A stretch of 64,000 bases of DNA from Nocardiopsis ganjiahuensis DSM 45031. GTDB taxonomy: Bacteria > Actinomycetota > Actinomycetes > Streptosporangiales > Streptosporangiaceae. A program made the translations under genes and the position numbers. The notes beneath the pieces are model-generated. The model did not search any database. It worked only from the letters and a program-made list of their open reading frames with translations, and was not told where the DNA came from. Numbering within the stretch: the stretch's first letter is position 1; each line of letters begins with the position of its first letter. This document shows, piece after piece, positions 25,710 through 34,969 of this stretch. The DNA lies in the NCBI RefSeq assembly GCF_000341085.1, contig NZ_ANBA01000007.1, positions 1 to 64,000 of the forward strand, in the 5' to 3' direction.

Positions 25710-26792
25710 ATGGAATTCGACGAGAAGGTCTCCGCCCTCAGCGCCAAGGTGCAGAAACAGCGGGATGTGACCCAGACGGAGGAAGCGGCGAAGAACGCGT
25801 TCGTCATGCCCTTCATCGCGACGGTTCTCGGATACGACGTCTTCGACCCCCGAGAGGTCGTCCCCGAATTCACCGCCGACGTCGGGGTGAAGAAGGGCGA
25901 GAAGGTCGACTACGCCATCATGCACGCCAACGAAGTGCAGATGCTCATCGAATGCAAGAAGGCCAACGGCGAGTTGAAGGTCGAGCACGCGTCACAGCTC
26001 TACCGGTATTTCTCCGTCACCAACGCGCGGATCGCGGTCCTCACCAACGGGGTGGAGTACCACTTCTACACCGACCTCGACGCGCCGAACCGTATGGACT
26101 CCAAGCCGTTCATGGTGCTCGACCTCAACGATGTCGACGAGAGCCTCCTGCCCGAATTGCGCAAGCTGACCAAGGCCTCCTTCGACCTGGGCTCGGTCGT
26201 CGACGCGGCGGAGAAGCTCAAGTACATCGGGGCGATCAAGCGCACGCTGACCGAACAGTTCCAGGAACCGGACGACGAATGGGTGAAGTTCCTCGCCGGC
26301 CGCGTCTACGACAAGGCCTTCACCAAGCGGGCGCGCGAGCAGTTCACACCGCTCGTCCAGGAGGCCGTCTCCGCCTTCCTCGACGACCAGGTCAACGTCC
26401 GGCTGAAGAAGGCGCTGGAGTCCACCCGCCCGCAGGCCGAGGAGGACGAGATCAGCAGCGAGGACGTCGCGGACGAGGACCTGGAGCGCGGGACGGGGAT
26501 CGAGACCACCCTTGAGGAGCTCGAGGGCTACCAGGTGGTCAAGGCGATCGCGTGCAGCGAGGTCAAGCCCCAGCGGATCTCGCAGCGCGACTCCAAGAGG
26601 TACTTCGCCGTCCTGTTGGACGACAACAACCGGAGGCCGATCGCGCGCCTCCACTTCAACGCCAGGTCGAAGAAGTACCTCGGCACCTTCGACGCCGACA
26701 AGAACGAGACCCGCCACCCGCTGGCCTCCGTCGACGAGATCTACCTCCACGCCGAGAAGATCCGCGCATCGGTGCGGAACTACCTGGGCTGA
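25710..26792 (+). CDS. Stand-alone HsdR N-terminal (type I restriction nuclease-like) protein
   Basis: A 360-residue protein. The first ~150 residues match the HsdR-N nuclease fold: KNAFVMPFIATVLGYDVFDP, then KVDYAIMHANEVQMLIECKK, giving a PD-(D/E)xK core of Asp68, Glu81 and Lys83. The helicase domains of a true HsdR are absent. An acidic linker (~270-295) leads to a C-terminal domain (YFAVLLDDNNRRPIARLHFN). Solo proteins of this kind are common and poorly understood; they may nick DNA or bind modified ends. It is divergent from the PLD-methylase-kinase operon. A methylase sharing its regulatory spacer makes a partnership plausible. Confidence 0.85.
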   Translation: MEFDEKVSALSAKVQKQRDVTQTEEAAKNAFVMPFIATVLGYDVFDPREVVPEFTADVGVKKGEKVDYAIMHANEVQMLIECKKANGELKVEHASQLYRYFSVTNARIAVLTNGVEYHFYTDLDAPNRMDSKPFMVLDLNDVDESLLPELRKLTKASFDLGSVVDAAEKLKYIGAIKRTLTEQFQEPDDEWVKFLAGRVYDKAFTKRAREQFTPLVQEAVSAFLDDQVNVRLKKALESTRPQAEEDEISSEDVADEDLERGTGIETTLEELEGYQVVKAIACSEVKPQRISQRDSKRYFAVLLDDNNRRPIARLHFNARSKKYLGTFDADKNETRHPLASVDEIYLHAEKIRASVRNYLG

Positions 26793-26911
26793 GCCCTGGG
26801 CGGGGGCGGTCGCCGTGTCGCCTTTCAGGCTCCCCGAGTACCACCGCGAGTCCGTGGTTCCGCGCGAACGCTAGGCCGATTTGCCTGGCAAGGCACCGCT
26901 TCGTGCGCGGC

Positions 26912-27288
26912 TCAGGGACGGCCGTAGCCAGCCGGACTCCACAAGAGTGCTTGCCGCGCCGGGGCGGTGCAGTTCATGGCGGCTGGTCCTGCGGTGGCGA
27001 CCACGCTCATCCAGCCCTGGCCGTTCCAGAAGGACGTGCGGCGGAGCCAGCCTTCGTTGAACTCCTCGACCACCGGTGGCAGGTCCCACTCGTCGGTGTA
27101 CTCCTTGAAAAGGTCGAGCAGGACCTCACGGCGGTCGGGGAGGAAGGATTCGGGATCGCACCGGTGTTCGGCCGGTCCGGATAGGCGCCCAGCTCCTCGG
27201 ACGGTCCCGTACGCTCCCCGGCGCTGAAAGAGAGTCCTGGTGGCCCCATGCGCAACCGCCGGACGAATGCCCACGCTTCATCGATCAC
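26912..27288 (-). pseudogene. Frameshifted hypothetical gene
   Basis: Two minus-strand frames each carry protein-like sequence: the upstream one reads VIDEAWAFVRRLRMGPPGLS (from 27288, open back to about 27365), and the downstream one reads FLPDRREVLLDLFKEYTDEW and VVEEFNEGWLRRTSFWNGQG. They change frame near 27160-27185, around the GACCGGCCGAACACCGG stretch. I do not recognise the family. An assembly error could produce the same picture. Confidence 0.5.
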
Positions 27289-27410
27289 GCGCGCCAGGTC
27301 CTCTGCCGGTTCGGGGCGCGACGGCGTCTTCCCGAACTCATTGCGCGCGGCTTGCCGCAGTGGTCAGAGGGTGCCGTTGAACGTCACCCCGGCCCTCTAC
27401 CTTGGCTGCC

Positions 27411-28193
27411 ATGAACCCTCAGGCGTCGCTGTCCGTTCCCCTTCCCGCTGGCCGCATGTTCTCCTCTCCCGAGGGGGAGCCCTTCCTCTGGGTGAGCGAG
27501 GAGCCCGTTGCGGTCGGTCTGTGGTCCCGGCTGTTCGCCGAGTCCCCGCGTTCGGGTTGGTGGCCCCTGCTGGTGGAGGGCTTCGACCGCGACCCGGACC
27601 TGCTCCTGGAGACGTCGGCGATCGAACGGTCCACCGCGCTCACGGACCACGATCCGGCCGGGCTCCTCGCCGCGTGGTGGGGGGAGTACACTGGCTCTTC
27701 CGAGCCCGGCGCGGAGGAGCCGGATCCCCACCCGGAGACCGCGCCCTTCGGGAGGACCTGGCCCGGAACGGTTCCCGCTGCTTCCCTGGCGGAGGGCGCG
27801 GCCGAGGCAACGGCCTCGGAGTGCGCCGAACTCCTCGTCGAGCACGGACGCCCCCAACGTCTGGGCCTGGTGCGCGCCTCCTCGGGAGCGCAGGCCCTCC
27901 TCTCGTGCGGATGGTCGGGGCCGGTCAACTACGACAACGACACCGCGGTGTTCGCCGCGGTCGTGGCCGACTGGGAGCGGCGTTTCGGAGCGCGCCTCCT
28001 GGGCCTGGGGTTCGACACCCTGCTGTTGAGCGTCGCCTCCGCGCCCACCGATATCGATCGGGCGCTGCGTGTGGCCGCTGAGCACTTCGCGTTCTGCCCC
28101 GACCTCGTCTGGCAGGGAAGCAGCCCTCACACGCTCCGGGGCTACGCCGAACGCCTCGTCGACCGCCCCGTCTGGAACTTCTGGTGGGACTGA
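27411..28193 (+). CDS. DUF4253 protein
   Basis: A 260-residue cytosolic protein of unknown function. The C-terminal ~110 residues are the DUF4253 signature: RLGLVRASSGAQAL, CGWSGPVNYDNDTAVFAAVV, DWERRFGARLLGLGFDTLLL, then AAEHFAFCPDLVWQG and the terminal WNFWWD. The N-terminal part is variable with a proline/glutamate-rich linker near 100-125. DUF4253 proteins are widespread in actinomycetes and often occur near polymorphic-toxin immunity genes, but no toxin is visible beside it. I start at the ATG at 27411; an in-frame TTG lies nine bases earlier. Confidence 0.85.
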   Translation: MNPQASLSVPLPAGRMFSSPEGEPFLWVSEEPVAVGLWSRLFAESPRSGWWPLLVEGFDRDPDLLLETSAIERSTALTDHDPAGLLAAWWGEYTGSSEPGAEEPDPHPETAPFGRTWPGTVPAASLAEGAAEATASECAELLVEHGRPQRLGLVRASSGAQALLSCGWSGPVNYDNDTAVFAAVVADWERRFGARLLGLGFDTLLLSVASAPTDIDRALRVAAEHFAFCPDLVWQGSSPHTLRGYAERLVDRPVWNFWWD

Positions 28194-28485
28194 GACGCGG
28201 TTGCTCGACCACGCGGTGCCGGGAGGCCGGTGTTCAGATCGCCACCGGATCCGCCGGGGCGTCAGCGCAGGACCTGGTTGCGTATGACGGTCGAAACCAG
28301 CGTCGAAGGTCGCGGGGAGACACCCGCCGGGCACCCTCATCGACCGCATCTGTCTCGAGCCAAGCCCTCCTGCGCCTGCATCCGGACGCCGGTCGGTTTT
28401 CCGTCGCGGCTCCCATCGCCTCACCCGTGCGGCCCACGCCTCGCGGGTCGCCTTCACCGCAGGCCCTATGGATCCGGAGAAGCAT

Positions 28486-29358
28486 TCAGACCGTCGGAGT
28501 CTGAGATGCGGCCCCCGGTAGAGACCAGCTCGCGAGCAGGCCCAGGGCCCGTTCGGCCGGTGACCCGGGTTCCGCCGTGTACACGTACACCGTGGTGTCC
28601 GGGTCCCCGGGCGGGGTGAGTGTCTCGTAATCGACGGTGAGGTCTCCGACGACGGGATGGCGCAGGCGTTTCGCTCCGTAGGTGCGCTGGTAGACACGGT
28701 GTTCGTCCCACCACCGGCTGAACTCCGGGCTCTGGCCGCGCAGGTCGTCGACGAGGGCGGCCCGCTCCTCGTCGTGGGGGACGGCACCGGACTCCAGTCG
28801 CAGGCTCTCGACCACCGCGCGGGCCTGGATCTCCCAGTCGACGAACAGCGCACGTGCCGCCTCGTCGCAGAACATCCACCGTGCGTAGTTGGGCCGACCG
28901 GTGCCGAGGGCGTCGAAATCGGTGAACAGCGCGCGGGCCATCCGGTTGGTGGCCAGAACGTCGGTGCGTCGGCCGAGGGCGAGCGCCGGCTCCCCGTCGA
29001 GAGCGTCCAGGAGCTGATGGAGGCCGGGCCGGAGACGTTGCACGGTGTGGGGGAGGGCGCGCTTACCGACGCCGGCCGGCCCGATGAGGTCCTTGAGGTG
29101 GGCTCGGCCGGCCGCGTCCAGCTCCAGGGCCCGACCGATGGCGTCGAGCACCGCCGGGGTGGGAGTGATACGGCGGCCCTGTTCGAGTCGGGCGTAGTAG
29201 TCGGACGAGACCCCCGCGAGCAGTGCCACCTCCTCACGCCGGAGACCGGGGACACGGCGGATACGGGTGTCGACGGGCAGTCCGGACCGGGACGGTTCGC
29301 ACTGGCTGCGGGCACGCCGCAGGAAGTCCGCGAGCTCCCGGTTCTTCTTCTCGGCCAT
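28486..29358 (-). CDS. XRE-family regulator with MmyB-like ligand domain
   Basis: A 290-residue DNA-binding protein. The N-terminal HTH is seen in RREEVALLAGVSSDYYARLE followed by QGRRITPTPAVLDAIGRAL; the C-terminal part has the MmyB-like sensor features (RTDVLATNRMARALF, WEIQARAVVESLRL, FSRWWDEHRVY, GAKRLRHPVVGDLTVDYETL) that bind small hydrophobic ligands. Proteins of this type usually repress a divergently encoded oxidoreductase, and here a short-chain dehydrogenase is divergent with a 182-base spacer. The ATG at 29358 has GGAAG before it; another ATG nine bases upstream is possible. Confidence 0.9.
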   Translation of the reverse strand: MAEKKNRELADFLRRARSQCEPSRSGLPVDTRIRRVPGLRREEVALLAGVSSDYYARLEQGRRITPTPAVLDAIGRALELDAAGRAHLKDLIGPAGVGKRALPHTVQRLRPGLHQLLDALDGEPALALGRRTDVLATNRMARALFTDFDALGTGRPNYARWMFCDEAARALFVDWEIQARAVVESLRLESGAVPHDEERAALVDDLRGQSPEFSRWWDEHRVYQRTYGAKRLRHPVVGDLTVDYETLTPPGDPDTTVYVYTAEPGSPAERALGLLASWSLPGAASQTPTV

Positions 29359-29540
29359 GTCTTCCATTGTGCAGGGCGGCGGGAGGGCCCGCCTGGACCT
29401 GTGAGTCCTAGGCTGCTGCGGTCCAGGACCAGCAAGGCGTGCTGTGGCCTCCCCCGACGGCCCGCGCTGTTCCAGGGTGGAAGTCACACACCGGCGACGG
29501 GAACAGGCCCGCTCGCCGCTTCAGGAAAGAGGGATCCGCC

Positions 29541-30404
29541 ATGAGTTACCCCGTTGACCGTCCCGCGGTCTGGTTCGTCACCGGCACCTCCCGCGGGCTC
29601 GGCCTCGAACTCGTCGCCCAGCTGCTCGAGCGCGGTGACGGCGTCGCCGCGACCACCCGGTCCGCCGAGCGGCTCTCCACCGCTCTGCGGGGGCGGCGGG
29701 TGGACACCACGCGGTTGCTTCCGCTGGAGGTCGACCTGCGCGACGAGGACGATGTCGACCGGGCGGTGCGCGAGGCCCTCGCCCGCTTCGACACACTCGA
29801 TGTGGTGGTCAACAACGCCGGCTACGGTTTTCTCGCCGCGGTCGAGGAGACCGGTGCCGCCGAGGTTCGGCACATGCTCGACCTCCAGATCTGCGGTGTC
29901 TGGAACGTGCTGCGCTCGACCCTGCCGATCCTGCGCGCGAGGAACAGCGGGCACATCGTGAACGTGTCCTCGGTCCTGGGGCTGACCTCGATGCCGGGCT
30001 GGGGGTTGTACTGCGCGGGCAAGTACGCCCTCGAAGGGCTCAGCGAAGCGCTCGCCGGGGAGATCGCCGACTTCGGTGTGGAGGTCACCATCGTCGAACC
30101 GGGCTACTTCCGCACGGACTTCCTGACCCCCGACTCGCTGGTTCTGCCCGCCGCGACCTCGGACGCCTACCCCGCGATTCGCGACATGGTGCGGAGCCAC
30201 CTCGATCTGCAGGGCAGCCAGCTCGGAGACCCGGTCGAGGGAGCCCGGCAGATCATCACCAACGTGGTCACCGGAGGAGGGCTGCTTCGCCAGGTGCTGG
30301 GTTCGGATTCGCACGCCTACGCAACGGCGAAGGTCGACGCACTGCGCGCCACCCTCGACGCGACGCGGGAGAGCGCACCGCTGACCGACTTCGCCTCCGC
30401 CTGA
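29541..30404 (+). CDS. Short-chain dehydrogenase/reductase
   Basis: A 287-residue NAD(P)-dependent oxidoreductase. The cofactor motif TGTSRGLG is at 14-21, NNAG at 91-94, the catalytic Ser in NVSSVLG (~143), and Tyr157/Lys161 in LYCAGK. R18 after the glycine motif favours NADP. The EPGYFRTDFL segment is typical of classical SDRs of the retinol/ketoreductase-like group. GAGGG precedes the ATG. It is divergent from the MmyB-like regulator, which probably controls it in response to its substrate or a related ligand. The substrate is not predictable. Confidence 0.92.
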   Translation: MSYPVDRPAVWFVTGTSRGLGLELVAQLLERGDGVAATTRSAERLSTALRGRRVDTTRLLPLEVDLRDEDDVDRAVREALARFDTLDVVVNNAGYGFLAAVEETGAAEVRHMLDLQICGVWNVLRSTLPILRARNSGHIVNVSSVLGLTSMPGWGLYCAGKYALEGLSEALAGEIADFGVEVTIVEPGYFRTDFLTPDSLVLPAATSDAYPAIRDMVRSHLDLQGSQLGDPVEGARQIITNVVTGGGLLRQVLGSDSHAYATAKVDALRATLDATRESAPLTDFASA

Positions 30405-30855
30405 GTCTCTTCCGTGGCGTGACAACAGGGCTCGCCCGTCTGGCGGCCCGGGGTTCGACGCTTCGGCGCTGGGCGTTGGCTTCGCGATCAGGTCCAGGAC
30501 CAGGTGCAGACGAGTTTCGCCGAGATGGTCGAGGCGGCAGGCGCCCCGCTGTCCGAGTCCGTCTACGACCACATCGCTGCCGTAGCCACCACAGCCACCG
30601 CAGCGCCCACGGCGAAGCGGCGCGGGGATGTTCTGTCCCGGTGCGGCCCTTCGCCGCCTTGCGGTTCAGCCGCATTCGGTGGGGATCGGAAAATAATTTG
30701 ATGCACATCCGGAATCCTCGGAGATGCATGGATCATTATAATTTAACCGCATTGTCTGTTATGTCGATGCGACAAATTCGCCGAACCTATTGATTTGCTG
30801 CGTCCCCGTAGGCATGGTGGAAGAGTGATCCGCCGCCCAATGCCCCTGGGGAATC

Positions 30856-31005
30856 ATGAAAGTCTCCGCTCTTGCCGCCCTGGAATTCCCGCCTCCGCCG
30901 AGTGTTGGGGCAGCGGTGCCTCCGGTGATCGAGGCAAACGGTCTCGGCGGTTGCCGTGGTTCGTTCGGTTCAGGCTCCTGCGGAATCAGACCCATCTTTC
31001 CTTGA
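30856..31005 (+). CDS. Possible small RiPP-like precursor peptide
   Basis: A 49-codon frame from an ATG after GGGGAA. The peptide starts MKVSALAALEFPPPP, and ends in a Gly/Ser/Cys-rich tail, GGCRGSFGSGSCGIRPIFP, with two cysteines. A leader/core layout is suggestive of a ribosomal peptide, but no modification enzyme is adjacent and third-position GC is lower than in sure genes. An AT-rich, promoter-like patch at about 30690-30790 precedes it. The rest of 30405-31228 holds no supported gene. Confidence 0.3.
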   Translation: MKVSALAALEFPPPPSVGAAVPPVIEANGLGGCRGSFGSGSCGIRPIFP

Positions 31006-31228
31006 GGCTGAGACGAAACGGCCCCAGGAAAACCAGGAGAACTCATTCCGTTGCCGGAGGCAGGCGCTTTTCGCAGGAGGGCAACGGGCCATTCCCTGGG
31101 CCTGGGACGGAGGGGGCCGCGGCCGGTGCGAGCTCCGGGCCCTGTCCGAAATCATTCGAGCGGGGGCGGGCGTGCCATCAGATGGAACCAGGGCTGGTCG
31201 TGTCTCGAGAAGATCATGAGGAGAATCC

Positions 31229-31684
31229 ATGTCTTTCAAGAACATCTTCGACAACGGCGAGAACGAAGCCGGAGCCGCGGAGGAGTCGGCCCGCGCCGTG
31301 TACGACAGGATCCCGGGAGCGCGGCCCGAACGGGAGGGGATCGACCCGGAGCTCACCGAGGGGATCCCCGAGGTCGAGCGCGACCCCAAGATCGTTCGGG
31401 AGACGTCGCCTGAAGCGCTCAACGTCATGAGCAGCTTCATCTCCCCGATGTTCAGGAACACCCGGACCGCTGCCGCCGAGCAGCGGGAGACCAGCGAAGA
31501 CCCCGCATCGACCACCGCGATGGCGTCCTCGGCCAAGGACGAGGCATTCGAGAAGGTGGAGGTGGAGATCAGCGACGAGGACCGCCCCGAGATCACCGAT
31601 GAAGAGCGGGCGAACCTGAAGAAGGACAACCAGAAGTCCACCGGGAACCTCAAGAGGACCGAAAAAGGGTTCACCGAGGGGTGA
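31229..31684 (+). CDS. Acidic hypothetical protein preceding pore-former-like gene
   Basis: A 151-residue, highly charged, mostly acidic and probably disordered or helical soluble protein (for example VEVEISDEDRPEITDEERAN). No signal peptide, membrane helix, cysteine or known domain is seen. The ATG has a strong GAGGAGA-like site (ATGAGGAGAATCC). The next gene, 190 bases on in the same direction, encodes a beta-rich pore-former-like/propeller protein, so this may be its chaperone or partner. I recognise no family; function is unknown. Confidence 0.7.
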   Translation: MSFKNIFDNGENEAGAAEESARAVYDRIPGARPEREGIDPELTEGIPEVERDPKIVRETSPEALNVMSSFISPMFRNTRTAAAEQRETSEDPASTTAMASSAKDEAFEKVEVEISDEDRPEITDEERANLKKDNQKSTGNLKRTEKGFTEG

Positions 31685-31873
31685 GAGAAGTTCAACAGCC
31701 TGCTCCTCGATCCGGAGAGACGTTCACAGGGGCCGTTTTTCCGGTCTGGACCAGGTCTGAGGGAAACGGCTCGACCGCTGCCCCGGCGGTGCCGCGTCCG
31801 GTCGCGCCGGAACGGAAGTATTCCAAAGAACCGGCAGATGCTTGATTTCTGCTCTGCAAGGAGGTCGATGTTC

Positions 31874-33778
31874 ATGGGCGAGGCCACCAAGAACCACGTG
31901 AGCACTGCTTATCTCGGTGAACGGTTCATGCGGCACCCGCTGACCGGGAGGAATCTGAAGGAGCTCGAAATCGCCGAAAAGGCGCCGGGCATCCTGGAGC
32001 GGAACAGGGAAAGGCTGAAGGCGAAGGCTGAGAGGAAGGCGCCCGACGGATCGGACCGATTCGTGTATCCCACCGGGTTCTCCCTGAACAGGGGACGGTT
32101 CGAAGAGTATCCCCATGCAGAGGACACGGCGCACCAGCGCGGGTGGCGGGCCTACATGACGGTGGGCGTTCCACTCGTCGAAGAACGAAACGACATCGTG
32201 CAGCCGCCGCCCGACGTGGTCTCCAAGCAGACGTACGTCAACCGGACGGACCCCAAGCCCACCACCTGGTCGCACACGGTGGAGTTCTCGGTCGCGAACA
32301 CCATCAGCTGGTCGCTCCAGGGACAGGTGCAGCTCACCTTCGGGGCCAAGGCCATCGCGTCGCTGCAGCAGCAGCTGCAGAAGAGCATGGCGCTGAACAA
32401 CTCCCAGAAGACCACCCTGAAGAACAGCAAGGACAACCAGGGTGTCGACATGGAGTCCCAGTCGCAGTCGACCAGCACGACCACGGCCACCAGCAGCGCC
32501 ACGGGAACCGGAGAACTGTCGGCGCAGCTGATGCTGGGGATCACCGGTTCTGTCAGCGGTTCGCTGACGACCTCGTTCAAGACCTCGTCCACGTTGAGTG
32601 GGGAGGTCGGCAGCCGGGTCGATGTCCTGGCCACGCAGCGGCGCCAGGTGAGGAGGTTCGACTACGAATACCCCGTCTCCTTCGGCGGGGGAGTCGCTGT
32701 GTACTACCCCGAGCCGGTGGAGGTCAAGAGGGCCCGACCGGAGGGGCCACCGCCGAAGGAACCGGAGTACTCGCAGGTGATCCCGTGGGAACTCGGGGAA
32801 TCCGGTGCTGCGGGAAAGACCTTCGACCTGAACGACGAGGGCAGGCCGTTCCTGCAGAAGGGCGAAGCCGAGCTGGTCTCCACGCTCGCCGGCGTGCACG
32901 AGGTCTTCGAGCTCGAGAAACTCCACTTCGAGATGAAGGACCACCCTCTGCACAAAGACGGTGGTGAAGAGGCCAGGAACCCGAAGGAGGCCCCCGTCCA
33001 GGTGCGCACCGGTCTGGGGACCGCGGACGGCCTGGCGTTGGACCCGGTGGCGCAGAAGGCCTACGTCACCGACCGGTACAACGGCGGAAAGCTCTACAAG
33101 GTGGACCTTGCCGGCGGTGGGACCGACTGGGCCCTGGAGAAACTCGGCGAAGTCAACGACGTGGCGCTGGACCTGCCCGGGAACAAGGCCTATGTGGCCG
33201 ACTACGGCGGCCGGCGCGTGTTCACGGTGGACCTGTCCGACCACACCGCCTCCCCGGTCACGGTCGTCGAGGGCATCCGCGTGTACGGCCTCGCACTGGA
33301 TCTGCCGGGTAACAGGCTCTTTGCCTCCGACTACGCACGTGGCGAGCTGGTCGAGTTCGATCTGAGCGGCGGAACCGCGCAGCGGCAGCGTGCCTGGGGT
33401 GTGCCGAACGCCGCCGGGGTGGCGCTGAACGGGGGAAAGGCGTACGTGGGACAGTACGACCGCGGCGGGCTGTATGAGATCGACCTGAGCACGGAGGGTG
33501 GTGCTCCGGGGGAGGTGGCCACCAACCTCGGGTACAGCGTCCGCGTGGCGCTGCACGACGGAGCCATCGCCTACGTCTGCGACTCGACCGGCAGGCTGCA
33601 CGAGGTCGTCGTGGCCGAAGGCGAGGCCAAGGGCCTCCGCCGTGTCGTGGCGGACGGTCTCGGCCCGGTCTGCGGTCTCGCGCTGGACGGCGCCAACGGG
33701 CGGATCTACGTCAGTGACCGGCAGGGCAAACTGTCGCGGATCACCCGTGCGCTGCCCGACCGCTCGGCTGGATCCTAG
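31874..33778 (+). CDS. Putative pore-former-like protein with C-terminal NHL-type propeller
   Basis: A 634-residue protein with no signal peptide. Residues ~130-280 have the feel of aerolysin/ETX-MTX2-type beta-pore formers: alternating strands (TVEFSVANTISWSLQGQVQL), a Ser/Thr-rich run (QSQSTSTTTATSSATGTGEL) and a second amphipathic strand (SLTTSFKTSSTLSGEVG), then YPVSFGGGVAVYY. From ~378 six repeats of about 43 residues (GLALDPVAQKAYVTD, DVALDLPGNKAYVAD, GLALDLPGNRLFASD and so on) form an NHL/SMP-30-like six-bladed propeller. I start at the ATG at 31874 because AAGGAGG ends nine bases before; earlier in-frame ATGs exist at 31838 and 31868. The pore-forming call is by pattern only; secretion would need another route or cell lysis. 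Confidence 0.65.
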   Translation: MGEATKNHVSTAYLGERFMRHPLTGRNLKELEIAEKAPGILERNRERLKAKAERKAPDGSDRFVYPTGFSLNRGRFEEYPHAEDTAHQRGWRAYMTVGVPLVEERNDIVQPPPDVVSKQTYVNRTDPKPTTWSHTVEFSVANTISWSLQGQVQLTFGAKAIASLQQQLQKSMALNNSQKTTLKNSKDNQGVDMESQSQSTSTTTATSSATGTGELSAQLMLGITGSVSGSLTTSFKTSSTLSGEVGSRVDVLATQRRQVRRFDYEYPVSFGGGVAVYYPEPVEVKRARPEGPPPKEPEYSQVIPWELGESGAAGKTFDLNDEGRPFLQKGEAELVSTLAGVHEVFELEKLHFEMKDHPLHKDGGEEARNPKEAPVQVRTGLGTADGLALDPVAQKAYVTDRYNGGKLYKVDLAGGGTDWALEKLGEVNDVALDLPGNKAYVADYGGRRVFTVDLSDHTASPVTVVEGIRVYGLALDLPGNRLFASDYARGELVEFDLSGGTAQRQRAWGVPNAAGVALNGGKAYVGQYDRGGLYEIDLSTEGGAPGEVATNLGYSVRVALHDGAIAYVCDSTGRLHEVVVAEGEAKGLRRVVADGLGPVCGLALDGANGRIYVSDRQGKLSRITRALPDRSAGS

Positions 33779-34184
33779 GTGCACTGACCCCGAAACCGAA
33801 ACGCTCACGGCCCGGGCGTTCGGACTCCACCGCCCAGTCCTCGCCCGCACACGACCGCCGTGACCGGCGAACCCGCGAACACGACTCCACCGAACTCAGA
33901 GCATGCCACCCGGCACCAACGCTTCGTCCTGCGTCGGTACCGAGTGGCATGCCGGCAGCCGCCTCATCAACGATGGCCAGTGGTGAACAGCGACACTGCG
34001 CGTCGTACGGCGGGTGGAACACCGTTGTTCGAGGGCGTCGGGGCCCGGCACGCGCGATCGACCGGGTTGGGGGAGCGGGAAGGCCGTCAGGATCAGCCCG
34101 TGTGGCTCGTCGGTAGCTGTGCGCGGTGCTCGCGAGCGGTGTCCATAAGGGCATCCAGGGCATTTCTGGCCTGACACGAGGGGC

Positions 34185-34277
34185 ATGGTCGACGACCTGG
34201 TGACCCTGGGCTCGCCGCACCACGGCAGCACCGTGACCGACTGCACCACTGACGTCGAATGCCCGCCCGCGTTGTGA
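34185..34277 (+). pseudogene. Lipase fragment
   Basis: A 30-codon piece reading DDLVTLGSPHHGS then CTTDVECPPAL and a stop. This is the segment around the conserved GSPHHG of secreted actinobacterial triacylglycerol lipases, without the catalytic serine or flanks. It is a remnant. The surrounding 33779-34414 stretch holds no intact gene and probably contains more decayed sequence. Confidence 0.5.
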
Positions 34278-34724
<447 letters not shown>

Positions 34725-34840
34725 GGCTCCTGGGGGTCGGCGCCGGGCCGAGTGCTCGCGCCGCACCCCGGTGCGAGGGCTCTCGCGCCCTTGTCCTCGT
34801 GGTCCCTTCGGTCGCACCACGGCACACTTCTGCTCTCTGG

Positions 34841-34856
34841 ATACTCCCCCCAGTAT
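34841..34856. promoter_or_regulatory. CstR/CsoR-type operator 2
   Basis: ATACTCCCCCCAGTAT between the repressor and rhodanese genes; same ends and G/C core as the other three sites. Confidence 0.75.
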
Positions 34857-34918
34857 ATGAAGATGAGTGCTCGACGGTCTGAAGTCCTCTAGATCCCGGG
34901 CCTTCCTGTGTTCGAGGG

Positions 34919-34934
34919 GTACCCCCGGGAGTAT
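34919..34934. promoter_or_regulatory. CstR/CsoR-type operator 3
   Basis: GTACCCCCGGGAGTAT, 36 bases before the rhodanese start. Together with operator 2, 78 bases upstream, it gives this promoter two sites. Confidence 0.78.
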
Positions 34935-34969
34935 AAGAAGCAAATTTGTCACCACTCAAGGAGTTTCCT

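Noticed and set aside
16616-26792. A complete DISARM, BREX or Pgl system
   Set aside because: No DrmA/DrmB, BrxC/PglY or PglZ-like sequence is present; only a DrmC-like half, a methylase and a kinase.
30795-31430. 211-codon plus-strand frame ahead of the acidic protein
   Set aside because: Composition is Arg/Ser/Pro-rich without similarity, and it overlaps the better-supported gene at 31229.
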